Origin: Thiocapsa sp. UBA6158 | GTDB taxonomy: Bacteria > Pseudomonadota > Gammaproteobacteria > Chromatiales > Chromatiaceae | Direction of reading: 5' to 3' | NCBI RefSeq assembly: GCF_002423035.1 | Contig: NZ_DIUM01000066.1 | Span: forward strand, 10,827 to 74,826 | DNA: 64,000 nt | In this document: positions 8,522 to 16,763 of the stretch, in pieces | Numbering within the stretch: the stretch's first letter is position 1 | Layout: every line of letters begins with the position of its first letter | Translations under genes and position numbers: made by a program | Notes under the pieces: model-generated | The model's database searches: none | What the model saw: the letters and a program-made list of their open reading frames with translations, nothing else | What the model was told of the DNA's origin: nothing

Positions 8522-10426
8522 ATGACTCGAATCGCGATGAACCAGCTCCGTCTTTCAACTCCGTTTTCGAGCGGGCTCCGCCGGCTTATCGGCTGGATCG
8601 GCGCGATGTTTTTCGTCGCGGCCTGGTATCTGGTTGCGCAGGCGCTCATGGATCTCCTGTTCGAGGTCAGACCAGGACCCGAGGCCTTTCGAGCTGACCT
8701 GATCGCGCACCTCTTGATCGGCACCCTGCTTTACGGTATGTCGAGCAGCCTCGCACGCTTTGCACTCGCAACGGCGGCCCTGTTCACCGCGCTGACGCTC
8801 GGCAATGCGCTCAAGATGTCGGTCCTGGGCGGCCCCTTGATGCCGGACGACTTCGTTGCCGCCAAGAACATGTTTCTACTGCTCGACGGATGGCGACTCG
8901 TAGGTGCTGCACTCATGGTGGCCGTCCCGGCGATCCTGCTCTGGTGGATGATCGCCTGGCGTCGGGCTTGGTCCTGGCTCAATCTAGGCGTCGTCACGCT
9001 CGCCGTCGCACTGCTCGTCGCCTTCCCCGAGCCGGCAAGCCTTCAGCTTGACAAGCAGTTCGGCAACTCGGTGTGGAACCAAAGGGGCAACTTCGAGTCT
9101 CGAGGTCTCCCGTTGCAGCTCCTGCAGGAGGGCGTGCGCAGCCGCGCCCGGCACGAACCCGCGCCGACGGCCGGTGAGGTCGAATCAGCGCTTTCACGAC
9201 TCGGCGCCACGGCTCCAAGCGACCTGATCAAGACCGCAAGTCCGGCGGGCCCAAGCCGTAATCTCCATATGATCGTGCTGGAGTCCTTCTGGGATCCGAT
9301 GCTGCTGAGCGCGTCCGAGCTCTCGGCGGATCCCCTCGATCCGGCCTTCCGTGCGCTTTGGGCCGCCTCCGGACACGCCAATGCCCTCGCACCTGTCTTC
9401 GGCGGCTACACCGCAAACACCGAGTTCGAGATCCTCTGCGGCTTCCCGGTCGAGCGCGACAACGTCTTCTTCGAGGGCGGACTGCGCAACAAAGCACCCT
9501 GTCTGCCGCGCCATTTGGCGAGCGCCGGCTATCGGTCCTTCGCATCGCACCCCAACGCTGCGTCCTTTTGGAACCGCGTCAACGCCTATCGTCGCATCGG
9601 ATTCGACACCTACTGGTCCGACGGCGATTTCGAGCTCGACGACATGAATCGCTCGTTCCTGAGCGATGCATCGCTTTATCGGCAGGTCCTCGACCGGCTC
9701 GGACCACAGCTGCAGGGACCCGCGCCCGTCTTCAACTACGTCTTGACCTACTTCGGGCATCTTCCCTACTCGCTCAACGCGCAACGCCCGAACCTCATCA
9801 GCGCCGCCGAGGGGCACGAGACGGTCGAGGCTTACGCCAATACCATGTACTACAAGTCGCGCGAGCTGATGGACTTCCTGCGCGAGCTGCGGCAGCGCGA
9901 CCCGGACGGGCTGATCGTCCTCTTCGGCGACCATCTCCCGGCGCTCGGCAACCAGTTCGGCGGCTTCAGGGAATCCGGCCTCCTGGCTTCGAGCCGCGCC
10001 GAATTCACCGACGAGATGTTCCGCACCCTGGTCGCAACCCCCTTGATCCTGATCGACGGAAGCCGCGGCGTCCTCGAGACCGGCGACCTGCCCTTCTACC
10101 AGCTCCCGGGGCTACTGCTTCGGCTTTTGGGCGACACGCGCCACTCGATGATGGCCTTGACCGCCCCCGAGCCCGGCGCCCCGGCGATCCGCCCGCTGCC
10201 CGGCCTACACGTCATCGACGACGGCGACACGGTGACCACCTGCCGCGATCCTGCAGACCAACCCGCCGCCTGCGCGGCATCCACCTCCTGGCTCGCGGCA
10301 CTTCGCGTCATCGGCCGCGACATCTTCGGCGGTGCCCAACACGCCTTGCGCCGTCTGGAGCCCGCCCCCGGTTTCAGGGCCGCCGCCACCGCGTTGCCGC
10401 CGGATGAGGTGAAACACAGACTCTGA
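8522..10426 (+). CDS. LtaS-like sulfatase-superfamily phosphotransferase, membrane-anchored
   Basis: A 634-residue protein with several N-terminal membrane helices (about residues 20-170) and a periplasmic alkaline-phosphatase/sulfatase-fold domain. I chose the ATG at 8522, after GAAGAGGGA; the ATG at 8462 lacks a ribosome-binding site. Active-site blocks of the LTA-synthase/phosphoglycerol-transferase family are visible: 'HMIVLESFWDP' (metal-binding Glu near residue 254), 'FGGYTANTEFEIL' (catalytic Thr near 297), 'TYFGHLPYS' and 'VLFGDHLPAL' (near 469). In Gram-negative bacteria, relatives move phosphoglycerol or phosphoethanolamine groups onto glycans or lipids (OpgB, EptA-like). The precise acceptor cannot be read from the sequence. 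It appears to stand alone. Confidence 0.85.
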   Translation: MTRIAMNQLRLSTPFSSGLRRLIGWIGAMFFVAAWYLVAQALMDLLFEVRPGPEAFRADLIAHLLIGTLLYGMSSSLARFALATAALFTALTLGNALKMSVLGGPLMPDDFVAAKNMFLLLDGWRLVGAALMVAVPAILLWWMIAWRRAWSWLNLGVVTLAVALLVAFPEPASLQLDKQFGNSVWNQRGNFESRGLPLQLLQEGVRSRARHEPAPTAGEVESALSRLGATAPSDLIKTASPAGPSRNLHMIVLESFWDPMLLSASELSADPLDPAFRALWAASGHANALAPVFGGYTANTEFEILCGFPVERDNVFFEGGLRNKAPCLPRHLASAGYRSFASHPNAASFWNRVNAYRRIGFDTYWSDGDFELDDMNRSFLSDASLYRQVLDRLGPQLQGPAPVFNYVLTYFGHLPYSLNAQRPNLISAAEGHETVEAYANTMYYKSRELMDFLRELRQRDPDGLIVLFGDHLPALGNQFGGFRESGLLASSRAEFTDEMFRTLVATPLILIDGSRGVLETGDLPFYQLPGLLLRLLGDTRHSMMALTAPEPGAPAIRPLPGLHVIDDGDTVTTCRDPADQPAACAASTSWLAALRVIGRDIFGGAQHALRRLEPAPGFRAAATALPPDEVKHRL

Positions 10427-10552
10427 TGCCACCGCGCCGGACGGCACCCCCACACGCGCAAACCTCGTTAGAATAACCGTCGCCGACCCCATATCCCGTC
10501 CTGCCTCGGCAGCAGGCGGGCGGGCATCCTTGCAGATATCGGAGTTGTCGAC

Positions 10553-11101
10553 ATGAACTACACCGAGGTCATGGACGCGCTGGATCGGGCCAGCTTGTTC
10601 GAGCTCTTTCGCTTGAACGCGGCCATCAGCAACCAGCTCGACGACCCGAGGCGCATCCATGCCGTGAAGCAGGCGCTGCGTGTCGGTCAGACGGTGCGTT
10701 GGTTCGACCATGTCGAGAACAGGCTGCAGGAGGCCAAGCTGCTGCGGATCAATCGGACTCGTGCGGAGATCGAGAATCTCGGTGACGGGAAGCGATGGAG
10801 TATTCCCTTCCATCAGATCGATCTGGAGGGCGAGGACGTGACGATCGCCACGCAGAAGCGCCAAGCGGTGGACCGCAATCGGCTGAGCGTCGGCGATCGG
10901 GTCGCCTTCAAGGATCGCGATGGGCATGAGCGGTTCGGCCAGGTGGTGAAGCTGAACACCAAGACCGCGTCGGTGCAGGTCGGTACCGTCCGCTGGCGGG
11001 TGGGCTACGGGCTCTTGACGCCCGTGATCGACGGCGCTCTCGGCGAACTCCTCGACGACCCGCTCGCGCTGCCGGGCGTCTGGAGCCGGGTCGAGCCATG
11101 A
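10553..11101 (+). CDS. Uncharacterised protein with duplicated SH3-like repeat, coupled to copA
   Basis: A 182-residue soluble protein. After a helical N-terminus ('[22 protein letters not shown]') come two similar units at about residues 42-93 and 111-161. Each has 'L/R-V-G-x-x-V', then charged residues, a '[11 protein letters not shown]' or '[11 protein letters not shown]' strand pair, and an 'RWSIPF' or 'RWRVGY' ending. This pattern suggests a small KOW/SH3-like beta barrel duplicated within the protein. The TGA stop overlaps the ATG of copA (ATGA), so the two are translationally coupled. No metal-binding Cys or His cluster is present, so a copper role is not evident from the residues. Confidence 0.7.
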   Translation: MNYTEVMDALDRASLFELFRLNAAISNQLDDPRRIHAVKQALRVGQTVRWFDHVENRLQEAKLLRINRTRAEIENLGDGKRWSIPFHQIDLEGEDVTIATQKRQAVDRNRLSVGDRVAFKDRDGHERFGQVVKLNTKTASVQVGTVRWRVGYGLLTPVIDGALGELLDDPLALPGVWSRVEP

Positions 11102-13569
11102 CGCAAGAGGTGCGGATCGGTGTCGACGGCATGACCTGCGCCTCATGCGTGGCGCGCGTGGAGCGTGCAATCGCGCGCGCGCCGGGCGTGGAGTCGGCGA
11201 CGGTGAACCTCTCAGCCGGCACCGCGGTCGTGCAGTTCGATCAGGTGAGCGTGCCGGCCTTGCTCGATGCGGTTCGCGGCGCCGGTTACGAGCCGGTGGT
11301 CGAGTCGGTCGCCTTGGGCGTCGGCGGCATGACCTGCGCGTCCTGTGTGGCGCGCGTGGAGCGGGCCATTCAAGCCGTGCCGGGCGTCATCGAGGCGAGC
11401 GTCAATCTCGGCACCGAATCGGCGACCGTCGGTTATCTTCCCGCCACGGTGAGCCCGGAGCGCATCGCCCAAGCGATCCGTGCGGCAGGCTACGAGCCGG
11501 CTGCGCTCGAGCAAACGGCGGAGACGGACGAGACACGCAAGGCACATGAGCTGCGCGGTCTCGCACGCGACCTGGGCGTCGCCGCGTCCCTGACCTTGCC
11601 GTTGTTGCTGATCAGCATGGGGCCGATGGTCGTGCCGGGTCTCCATGCACTCATGGACAGCGTGGCACCGACGGGCCTATGGGCCTGGCTCGAGCTGATA
11701 CTGGCCACCCCGGTGCTCTTCTGGTCCGGGCGGCGCTTCCTCGCGCGCGGTCTGAGCGAGCTTCGGCATCGCAGTCCCGGCATGGACAGTCTGGTCATGC
11801 TCGGCAGCGGCGCGGCCTATCTCTACTCGCTGCTGGCACTGACCCTGCCGGGACTGTTTCCCGCGGGAACGGTCCATCTCTATTTCGAGGCCGCAGCGGT
11901 CATCGTCACCCTGATCCTGCTCGGGCGTTATCTCGAGGCCGTTGCCAAAGGACGAACCTCGCAGGCCATTCGACGTCTGGTGAACCTACAGCCCAAGACC
12001 GCCCGCATCATCGGTCCGGACGGCGAGCTCGAGATCCCCGCCGACGCGGTCGTTCCGGGCGACGTCATCCAAGTGCGCCCGGGCGAACGCATCCCGGTCG
12101 ACGGCACCCTGACCGAGGGCGGCAGCCGGGTCGATGAGTCCATGATCAGCGGCGAGCCGGTACCGGTGCGCAAGGATCCGGGAGACGAGGTCATCGGTGG
12201 CACGCTCAATCAGACCGGATCCTTCCGCTACCGCGCCAACCGCGTGGGCGCCGAGACGGTGCTGGCGCAGATCATCCGGCTGGTCGAGGACGCCCAATCC
12301 GGCAAGCCGCCGATCCAGCGTGTCGCCGACCGGATCGCGGCTGTTTTCGTGCCCGTGGTCATGGTCGTCGCGCTCGTCACCTTCGTGGTCTGGCTCTGGC
12401 TCGGTCCGTCGCCGCCCTTGAGCTATGCCTTCGTCGCCGCGGTCAGCGTGCTGCTGATCGCCTGTCCATGTGCCATGGGGCTTGCGACGCCGACGGCCAT
12501 CATGGTCGCTACAGGACGCGGCGCGGCCTTGGGGATCCTCGTCCGCAACGGCGCCGCGCTGGAAACGCTGGCCCGCGTGGACACCCTCGTCCTGGACAAA
12601 ACCGGGACCTTGACCGAAGGCCATCCTGCCCTGACCGCGCTCGACGCCTACGGCATGGACGAGGACGCGGCGCTGGCCTTGACGGCGGCAGTCGAGCACC
12701 ACAGCGAGCATCCGATCGCCGCGGCCATCGTCGCGGAGGCCAAGGCGCGTGGATTGACCCTGCCGGGGGCCACGCAGATCGAAGCGGAGCCCGGGTTCGG
12801 CATTCAGGGCCAGGTCGACAAGCAACGGATCGCCGTCGGCGCACGGCGCTGGATGGAGCGTCTGGAGGTGCCCCTCGACGCAGCGAACGAGATCGCCGAG
12901 CGACTCGGCGCGGAAGGCCAGACCCCGATCTATGTCGCGGCGGATCAACAACTGATCGCGGTTCTGGCTGTCGCGGATCCCATCAAGGCCGGCAGCCGGG
13001 AGGCAATCGCGCAACTGCGTGCGCTGGGACTCGAAGTCGGGATGCTGACTGGTGACGGCCGCCTGACCGCCGAGGCGATCGCACGCCAAGTCGGCATCAC
13101 ACGCGTCCTCGCCGAGGTGTTGCCGGCGGATAAGGCCGCCGAAGTCAAGCGTCTGCAAGCCGAAGGGCGTCGCGTCGCCTTCGTCGGGGACGGCATCAAC
13201 GACGCCCCTGCCCTTGCGCAGGCGGATGTCGGCATCGCCATCGGCACGGGGACCGATATCGCGGTCGAAGCCGGCGAGGTGATCCTGATGCAGGGCGACC
13301 TGCGCGGCACCGCCACCGCGATCGCTTTGGCGCGCAAGACGCTGCGCACCATCCGCATCAACTTCTTCTGGGCCTATGCCTACAACGTCGCGCTCATCCC
13401 GCTCGCGGCCGGCCTCTTCTTCCCGCTCACCGGATGGCTGCTCAACCCCATGCTTGCCGCCGGCGCCATGAGCGTGTCGAGCCTCTTCGTCGTCACCAAC
13501 AGCCTACGGCTGCGGCGCTTCGGTCAAGCCGCGCAGGGCTCCCGCCAGCTTGCCGCCAAGTCATCGTAG
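11098..13569 (+). CDS. copA: Copper-exporting P1B-type ATPase
   Basis: An 823-residue Cu(I)-translocating P-type ATPase of the inner membrane, exporting cytoplasmic copper. It carries two N-terminal heavy-metal domains, each with GMTCASC (Cys14/17 and about Cys80/83), then membrane helices and the actuator motif 'ISGEPVP'. The CPC metal site follows in '[11 protein letters not shown]' (near 456-458), then the phosphorylation site 'DKTGTLTEG' (Asp near 500), the nucleotide-binding '[10 protein letters not shown]' HP motif and the hinge '[16 protein letters not shown]'. Length and order are standard for CopA. Its ATG overlaps the stop of the preceding unknown gene. No CueR-type regulator or CopZ chaperone lies next to it. 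Confidence 0.97.
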   Translation: MTQEVRIGVDGMTCASCVARVERAIARAPGVESATVNLSAGTAVVQFDQVSVPALLDAVRGAGYEPVVESVALGVGGMTCASCVARVERAIQAVPGVIEASVNLGTESATVGYLPATVSPERIAQAIRAAGYEPAALEQTAETDETRKAHELRGLARDLGVAASLTLPLLLISMGPMVVPGLHALMDSVAPTGLWAWLELILATPVLFWSGRRFLARGLSELRHRSPGMDSLVMLGSGAAYLYSLLALTLPGLFPAGTVHLYFEAAAVIVTLILLGRYLEAVAKGRTSQAIRRLVNLQPKTARIIGPDGELEIPADAVVPGDVIQVRPGERIPVDGTLTEGGSRVDESMISGEPVPVRKDPGDEVIGGTLNQTGSFRYRANRVGAETVLAQIIRLVEDAQSGKPPIQRVADRIAAVFVPVVMVVALVTFVVWLWLGPSPPLSYAFVAAVSVLLIACPCAMGLATPTAIMVATGRGAALGILVRNGAALETLARVDTLVLDKTGTLTEGHPALTALDAYGMDEDAALALTAAVEHHSEHPIAAAIVAEAKARGLTLPGATQIEAEPGFGIQGQVDKQRIAVGARRWMERLEVPLDAANEIAERLGAEGQTPIYVAADQQLIAVLAVADPIKAGSREAIAQLRALGLEVGMLTGDGRLTAEAIARQVGITRVLAEVLPADKAAEVKRLQAEGRRVAFVGDGINDAPALAQADVGIAIGTGTDIAVEAGEVILMQGDLRGTATAIALARKTLRTIRINFFWAYAYNVALIPLAAGLFFPLTGWLLNPMLAAGAMSVSSLFVVTNSLRLRRFGQAAQGSRQLAAKSS

Positions 13570-13805
13570 ACGACATCGATCTGCTCCGGCGTCAGCGCGC
13601 CGAAGTGCTGGCTCAGGCGGTATCCCAGATTCAGCCAGGTCAAGCGCTCGAGCTTCTCGGGCTCGTACACCTTACCCTCCAGCGCCGCAGCCCAGCCCAC
13701 CCGGAACTTGCTGCTGCGATGCGCATCCGGCGCCTTGCGCTCGTCACGATCGTAGACGAGTGCGGCGAAGGCCTCGTCGATGGCCTGATGTGTTGGAGTC
13801 GGCAT
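13524..13805 (-). CDS. Uncharacterised small protein convergent with copA
   Basis: A 93-residue protein starting [19 protein letters not shown], preceded by a GGACAGAGAGA purine stretch. A slightly earlier in-frame start exists but adds residues unlike the rest. The sequence is amphipathic and helical with two Trp-containing segments ('[18 protein letters not shown]', '[17 protein letters not shown]'). It resembles small conserved proteins of unknown function; I do not recognise the family. Its 3' end overlaps the 3' end of copA by 46 bp on the opposite strand, so the two transcripts are convergent and partly complementary. Confidence 0.65.
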   Translation of the reverse strand: MPTPTHQAIDEAFAALVYDRDERKAPDAHRSSKFRVGWAAALEGKVYEPEKLERLTWLNLGYRLSQHFGALTPEQIDVVYDDLAASWREPCAA

Positions 13806-13862
13806 GATGGGTCTCTCTGTCCTGTTGTGGCCTGAATCCGGCGGTTGAACTGCCCTTGGCAT

Positions 13863-14218
13863 GCTTCAAGCGGGGTGTCCGAGCATACCGGGGGCGCATT
13901 ATAGATCCACAATGCCTGTAGGGTGCGTTGAGAGATCGCAAACCCGACAGAGAGCCGCGACGGCCGGCTGTTTTGGACGCTTTGCGGTCGCTCACAGGCA
14001 ACCCCGTGTGCGACTCTGGACGGCCAATTCCCGTTACCCACCCAACCGCGGCGACCGTCTCCTGACCGGCTCAAAGCGGTAACTGCAAGGTAAGTGATCC
14101 GTTAACCCAAAACCCTGCTGGGCAGGGGTTGATGGATCACTTACGGAGATTCGTGGTCGGGGCATATAGGGGTCCCGCTCGCGGACTCAGGTCGAGTCCA
14201 GTCCTCGCGTTGTCCTTT
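13863..14218. other. Intergenic region between a small unknown gene and mazF
   Basis: About 355 bases with no supported coding frame. The only clear structure is the long hairpin at 14091-14143. A GTAGGGTGCGTTGAGAGATC segment near 13919 resembles commonly repeated intergenic sequence but is not duplicated closely here. Confidence 0.45.
14091..14143. repeat. 53-bp hairpin with TAAGTGATCC terminal arms
   Basis: TAAGTGATCC at 14091-14100 is repeated exactly in inverse at 14134-14143. Inside these arms AACCC (14104-14108) and CCCTG (14113-14117) continue the pairing with CAGGGGTT on the right side, around a short CTGGG centre. The element lies 75 bp beyond the mazF stop and ends neither flanking gene directly. 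It could be a REP/MITE-like unit or a strong transcript-ending hairpin. Confidence 0.7.
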
Positions 14219-14566
14219 TCACTGCCGAGGTTCCGGGCCTACCAACGCGACTATCTTGGCCCGAACGTCGTTCAGCTCGGCGGTGGACACCTTCCCTTTG
14301 CGCAGGGCCTTGCGGGCCACCCAATCGAAGCTCTTGACCTGGTCGGCTAGAACGGCGCCCGGGCGATCCCCCGGTATCGGTACTTCGAAGGGGTAGCCCT
14401 TGACTTGCGTGGTCATGGGACAGCAGAGCATCAGCCCGGTCTTGCCGTTGTAGGCCGAAGGGCTGACAACCAGCGCCGGCCTGTGGCCAGCCTGCTCATG
14501 TCCAGCCTGCGGATCGAAGTGCAGCCACACGATGTCGCCAGCCTCGGGAGTGTAACACCGAACCAT
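14219..14566 (-). CDS. mazF: MazF/PemK-family endoribonuclease toxin
   Basis: A 115-residue toxin of the MazF/PemK family, which cleaves mRNA at short sequences when released from its antitoxin. It shows the family opening 'YTPEAGDIVWLHFDPQAGHEQAGHRPALVVSPSAYN', the 'LMLCCPMTTQVKGYPFEVPI' strand block with the catalytic-region Thr, and the closing 'LADQVKSFDW' segment. The ATG overlaps the mazE stop by one base (TGATG), so production depends on translation of the antitoxin. The length is normal and no lesion is visible, so it should be active. Confidence 0.93.
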   Translation of the reverse strand: MVRCYTPEAGDIVWLHFDPQAGHEQAGHRPALVVSPSAYNGKTGLMLCCPMTTQVKGYPFEVPIPGDRPGAVLADQVKSFDWVARKALRKGKVSTAELNDVRAKIVALVGPEPRQ

Positions 14567-14808
14567 CAGAGCGCTTCCTGACCCACGGGTCCACCAAAGT
14601 CAACTTCTGCGTGCAGGTTCTCCGGTGTGATGCCGGCCAGCAATTCGGCAAGGTCGTATCCCCTGGGTCGTACCGGCTCGATCACGATGGTCCCGCCTTC
14701 TTCGCGGATATCCACGACTTCATCCAGTGTCAGGTGGGCCGCCTCCATGACGGCGGCAGGTATACGCACCGACGCACTGTTGCCCCACTTCTTCACAGTT
14801 ACACGCAT
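14566..14808 (-). CDS. mazE: MazE-family antitoxin
   Basis: An 80-residue antitoxin. The N-terminal SpoVT/AbrB (swapped-hairpin) DNA-binding domain reads 'MRVTVKKWGNSASVRIPAAVMEAAHL', then 'VVDIREEGGTIVIEPVRP'. The C-terminal tail ('DLAELLAGITPENLHAEVDFGGPVGQEAL') is acidic and would wrap around the toxin. The start MRVTVKKWG fits the family; the frame stays open upstream but crosses the promoter region. A perfect 7-bp inverted repeat lies 13 bp upstream of the start and is the likely site of autoregulation. It is the first gene of mazEF. Confidence 0.93.
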   Translation of the reverse strand: MRVTVKKWGNSASVRIPAAVMEAAHLTLDEVVDIREEGGTIVIEPVRPRGYDLAELLAGITPENLHAEVDFGGPVGQEAL

Positions 14809-14820
14809 AGCCGATTTCCG

Positions 14821-14843
14821 ATGTATCTTCAATGTTGATACAT
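14821..14843. promoter_or_regulatory. Palindromic operator upstream of mazE
   Basis: ATGTATC (14821-14827) and GATACAT (14837-14843) form a perfect inverted repeat with a 9-nt spacer. It lies 13-35 bp before the mazE start in an AT-rich island. Position and symmetry fit an operator bound by the MazE AbrB-type domain or the MazEF complex; this is inferred, not shown. Confidence 0.6.
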
Positions 14844-14923
14844 TACGCCGGAGCCACGCGGCTTGCAACCTTGCCGACCGTCGGGTCGGGTCGCCGCGAA
14901 GACCCCGCCAGCGCACTACCCGG

Positions 14924-15361
14924 TTGGAAGATGAGCAACGTCTGCTAACTGCCCCCTATGTCAGGATAGATGTCGCCACGCCTCGGGATGAACCATGCCG
15001 GCCGGCAGGATTCTTCTCCTTGAGCGCCGGGAGTGTGAGTGCGGAGGACTTACCCTTGGATTTGGCACGCAAGCTTACCCGCTATCCGGTGCCCGTGGCG
15101 TTGCTCGGGCGCTTGGCCGTCGACGAGACCTTCAAGGGCCGAGGACTCGGTTCGATCATGCTCTCCGACGCCTGCAAGAAGGTCATTCAGGCCAGCCGTG
15201 TTCTGGCGGTTGCTGCGCTGTTGGTCGATGCCAAGGATCCATCGGCGGCGGCATTCTATCGGCACTTCGGCTTTACGGCCCTTCCGGGCCGACCCGACCG
15301 ACTTCTGTTGCCGGAGAGGGTATTGCGGAAACTCTTTCCCCGATCGGATCCGCCTGACTAG
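14924..15361 (+). pseudogene. 5'-truncated GNAT acetyltransferase (TacT-like) remnant
   Basis: The frame carries the back two thirds of a toxin-type GNAT protein: 'GFFSLSAGSVSAEDLPLDLARKLTRYPVPVALLGRLAVDETFKGRGLGSIMLSDACKK', then 'VDAKDPSAAAFYRHFGFTALPGRPDRL'. The acetyl-CoA loop 'KGRGLG' is intact. The usual first 40-45 residues ('FDCG..LD.FLR'-type segment) are missing, and no ATG precedes the conserved part; the only nearby candidate is a TTG at 14924 without a ribosome-binding site. The DUF1778-type antitoxin that normally precedes such genes is also absent. I read it as a decayed toxin gene next to mazEF. A short TTG-started protein cannot be excluded. Confidence 0.65.
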
Positions 15362-15404
15362 AGCGGATGGCTTCGGCTGACCCTTGCTGCGGTCTGGCAT
15401 CGTA

Positions 15405-15873
15405 TCAGGGGGACTCCGCCGCCTTCTCTTGCGGTGTTTTAGCCTTGATCGTCAAGGTGTGCAGTGCCCCGGACTTCAACTCGTCCTTGAACAGGGCCAA
15501 TACGCCGATGATCTCGCCCTTGATGAAGAGTTGCGGGAAGGTAGATCTGACCGTCGATCTCCATGGACCGCAACGGCTTGAGTCGCTCGCCGGAGCACAA
15601 CACACTCAAGGATTCACCGGTCGTCGGGTCATAGACGATGCCGTGCATGGAGCAGCGCAGATGCTCGTGCGCTGCATCGAAGACCGCGTCGTGCATGCAG
15701 TCCAGACGCCGGACCATGTGCACGCATTGATTCAAGTCGGCATAGACCCGGCCGCCATGCCGCAGCACGATGACGCTCTGCGGCTCGTGCTTGAACAGCA
15801 CGGGGATGATGCGATGCCGACGATCCGTCAAATCAGTGCTGGCACAGACCAGCAGCTTGCGTTTGTCGAGCGC
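15405..15873 (-). pseudogene. Degenerate Rieske protein fused out of frame to a glutaredoxin-like end
   Basis: Reading leftwards, the first frame gives a Rieske [2Fe-2S] domain: 'LDKRKLLVCASTDL', then a C-V-H ligand pair in 'LNQCVHMVRRLDC' and the second pair in 'LRCSMHGIVYDPTTGE'. It continues to 'MEIDGQIYL' near 15550. There the open frame turns into unrelated sequence, while a different frame begins 'TFPQLFIKGEIIGVLALFKDELKSGAL', which resembles the C-terminal half of a monothiol glutaredoxin. No ATG or GTG precedes the Rieske part, and a stop codon lies close upstream. Loss of the start together with a frameshifted junction indicates a remnant, perhaps produced by a deletion between two genes. 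Confidence 0.65.
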
Positions 15874-16295
15874 GGAAGCGGCCCGGGGTTGGTGCCGTGC
15901 TCACCGTTCAGGACCCCTGGTTCGCATTCAGATGGGCGATGAGAACGTTCGGTTTCGGTGTGTGGGTTGGTGCCATGCGGTCGATTTGCGCTGCTGTTGT
16001 GCTTAGGCTAACGAACGCAAACGACGGGCCAATAATCGTGAACTATTTTTCAATGACCTACCGGAAAATACGGCCCGTTGCGAGGGCGACGTGTCGCATT
16101 CGCGACAAGGACAGGCAAGAGGTCAGCCACGGCGAGTGACATGTCGCCACATCCGGTCCGCCCGCATGCAGTGAAGCAGTGCCGCGGCACCAGCGGGTGC
16201 GCGCCGGCGACAGACGTGTCAAGCGGCGTTGGCCATTGCCGACCAAGAGACGGCGTGCCAGATGAGCGAGAAGACCTTTTGAAAGCAACAGCATC
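15874..16295. other. Gene-free stretch with clustered TGTCGC/GCGACA sites
   Basis: About 420 bases without a supported gene. TGTCGC (16092-16097) and GCGACA (16102-16107) form a perfect palindrome with a 4-nt spacer. Further half sites are TGTCGC at 16142-16147 and GCGACA at 16207-16212. The arrangement resembles activator-binding palindromes used by Fis-family or sigma-54-type regulators, but no matching sigma-54 promoter was identified. Confidence 0.4.
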
Positions 16296-16580
16296 TCATC
16301 TCGGCTCGGCCTCCTCGGACAGAACGCCGTTTCGCACCAGCACGCGATGGATCTTGCGAGCGGTCTTGGCCAGACGCGACAGGTCTGCAAGACTCGGCCG
16401 GTCTCCCTCGGCAAGCCGCTGCTCCCGGGCCGCCAGCTCTCCATCCAGATAGTCCAACAGCTTCTGCGAGCAGCCCGAGCAGTCGCCGCTGCAGACGCGG
16501 GCCTGTACCGCGTCGAACGGGATCGCGCCGCGCACCTGATCGATGAGCTGGCGCATCGCGGTTCGGGTATCGGATCTCAT
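16296..16580 (-). CDS. Small protein with a C-x3-C-x2-C motif
   Basis: A 94-residue protein starting MRSDTRTAMRQLIDQVRG. Residues 29-44 read 'VCSGDCSGCSQKLLDY', so Cys30, Cys34 and Cys37 form a possible metal or Fe-S ligand set. The rest is helical and charged ('DGELAAREQRLAEGDRPSLADLSRLAKTARKIHRVLVRNG'). I do not recognise a named family, although proteins with this motif seem typical of sulfur-oxidising gammaproteobacteria. It stands alone. With three cysteines only, a fourth ligand would have to come from a partner or from another residue type. Confidence 0.65.
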   Translation of the reverse strand: MRSDTRTAMRQLIDQVRGAIPFDAVQARVCSGDCSGCSQKLLDYLDGELAAREQRLAEGDRPSLADLSRLAKTARKIHRVLVRNGVLSEEAEPR

Positions 16581-16763
16581 GCTGCTTTCGGTGTTCGGGA
16601 GACCGGCCTCTCTCGGGCGAATCCCCTAAAAAGGTGCCCGGGGTTGAAGGGAGACGTCACATGAGATCTCGTGGACCGCATACATCGTCAGTCGCGGGGC
16701 ATCCGTGCCCCGCATTCCGGACTTGATCGATCTAAGGCATCCTGCAATCGACGGGACGGGTGA

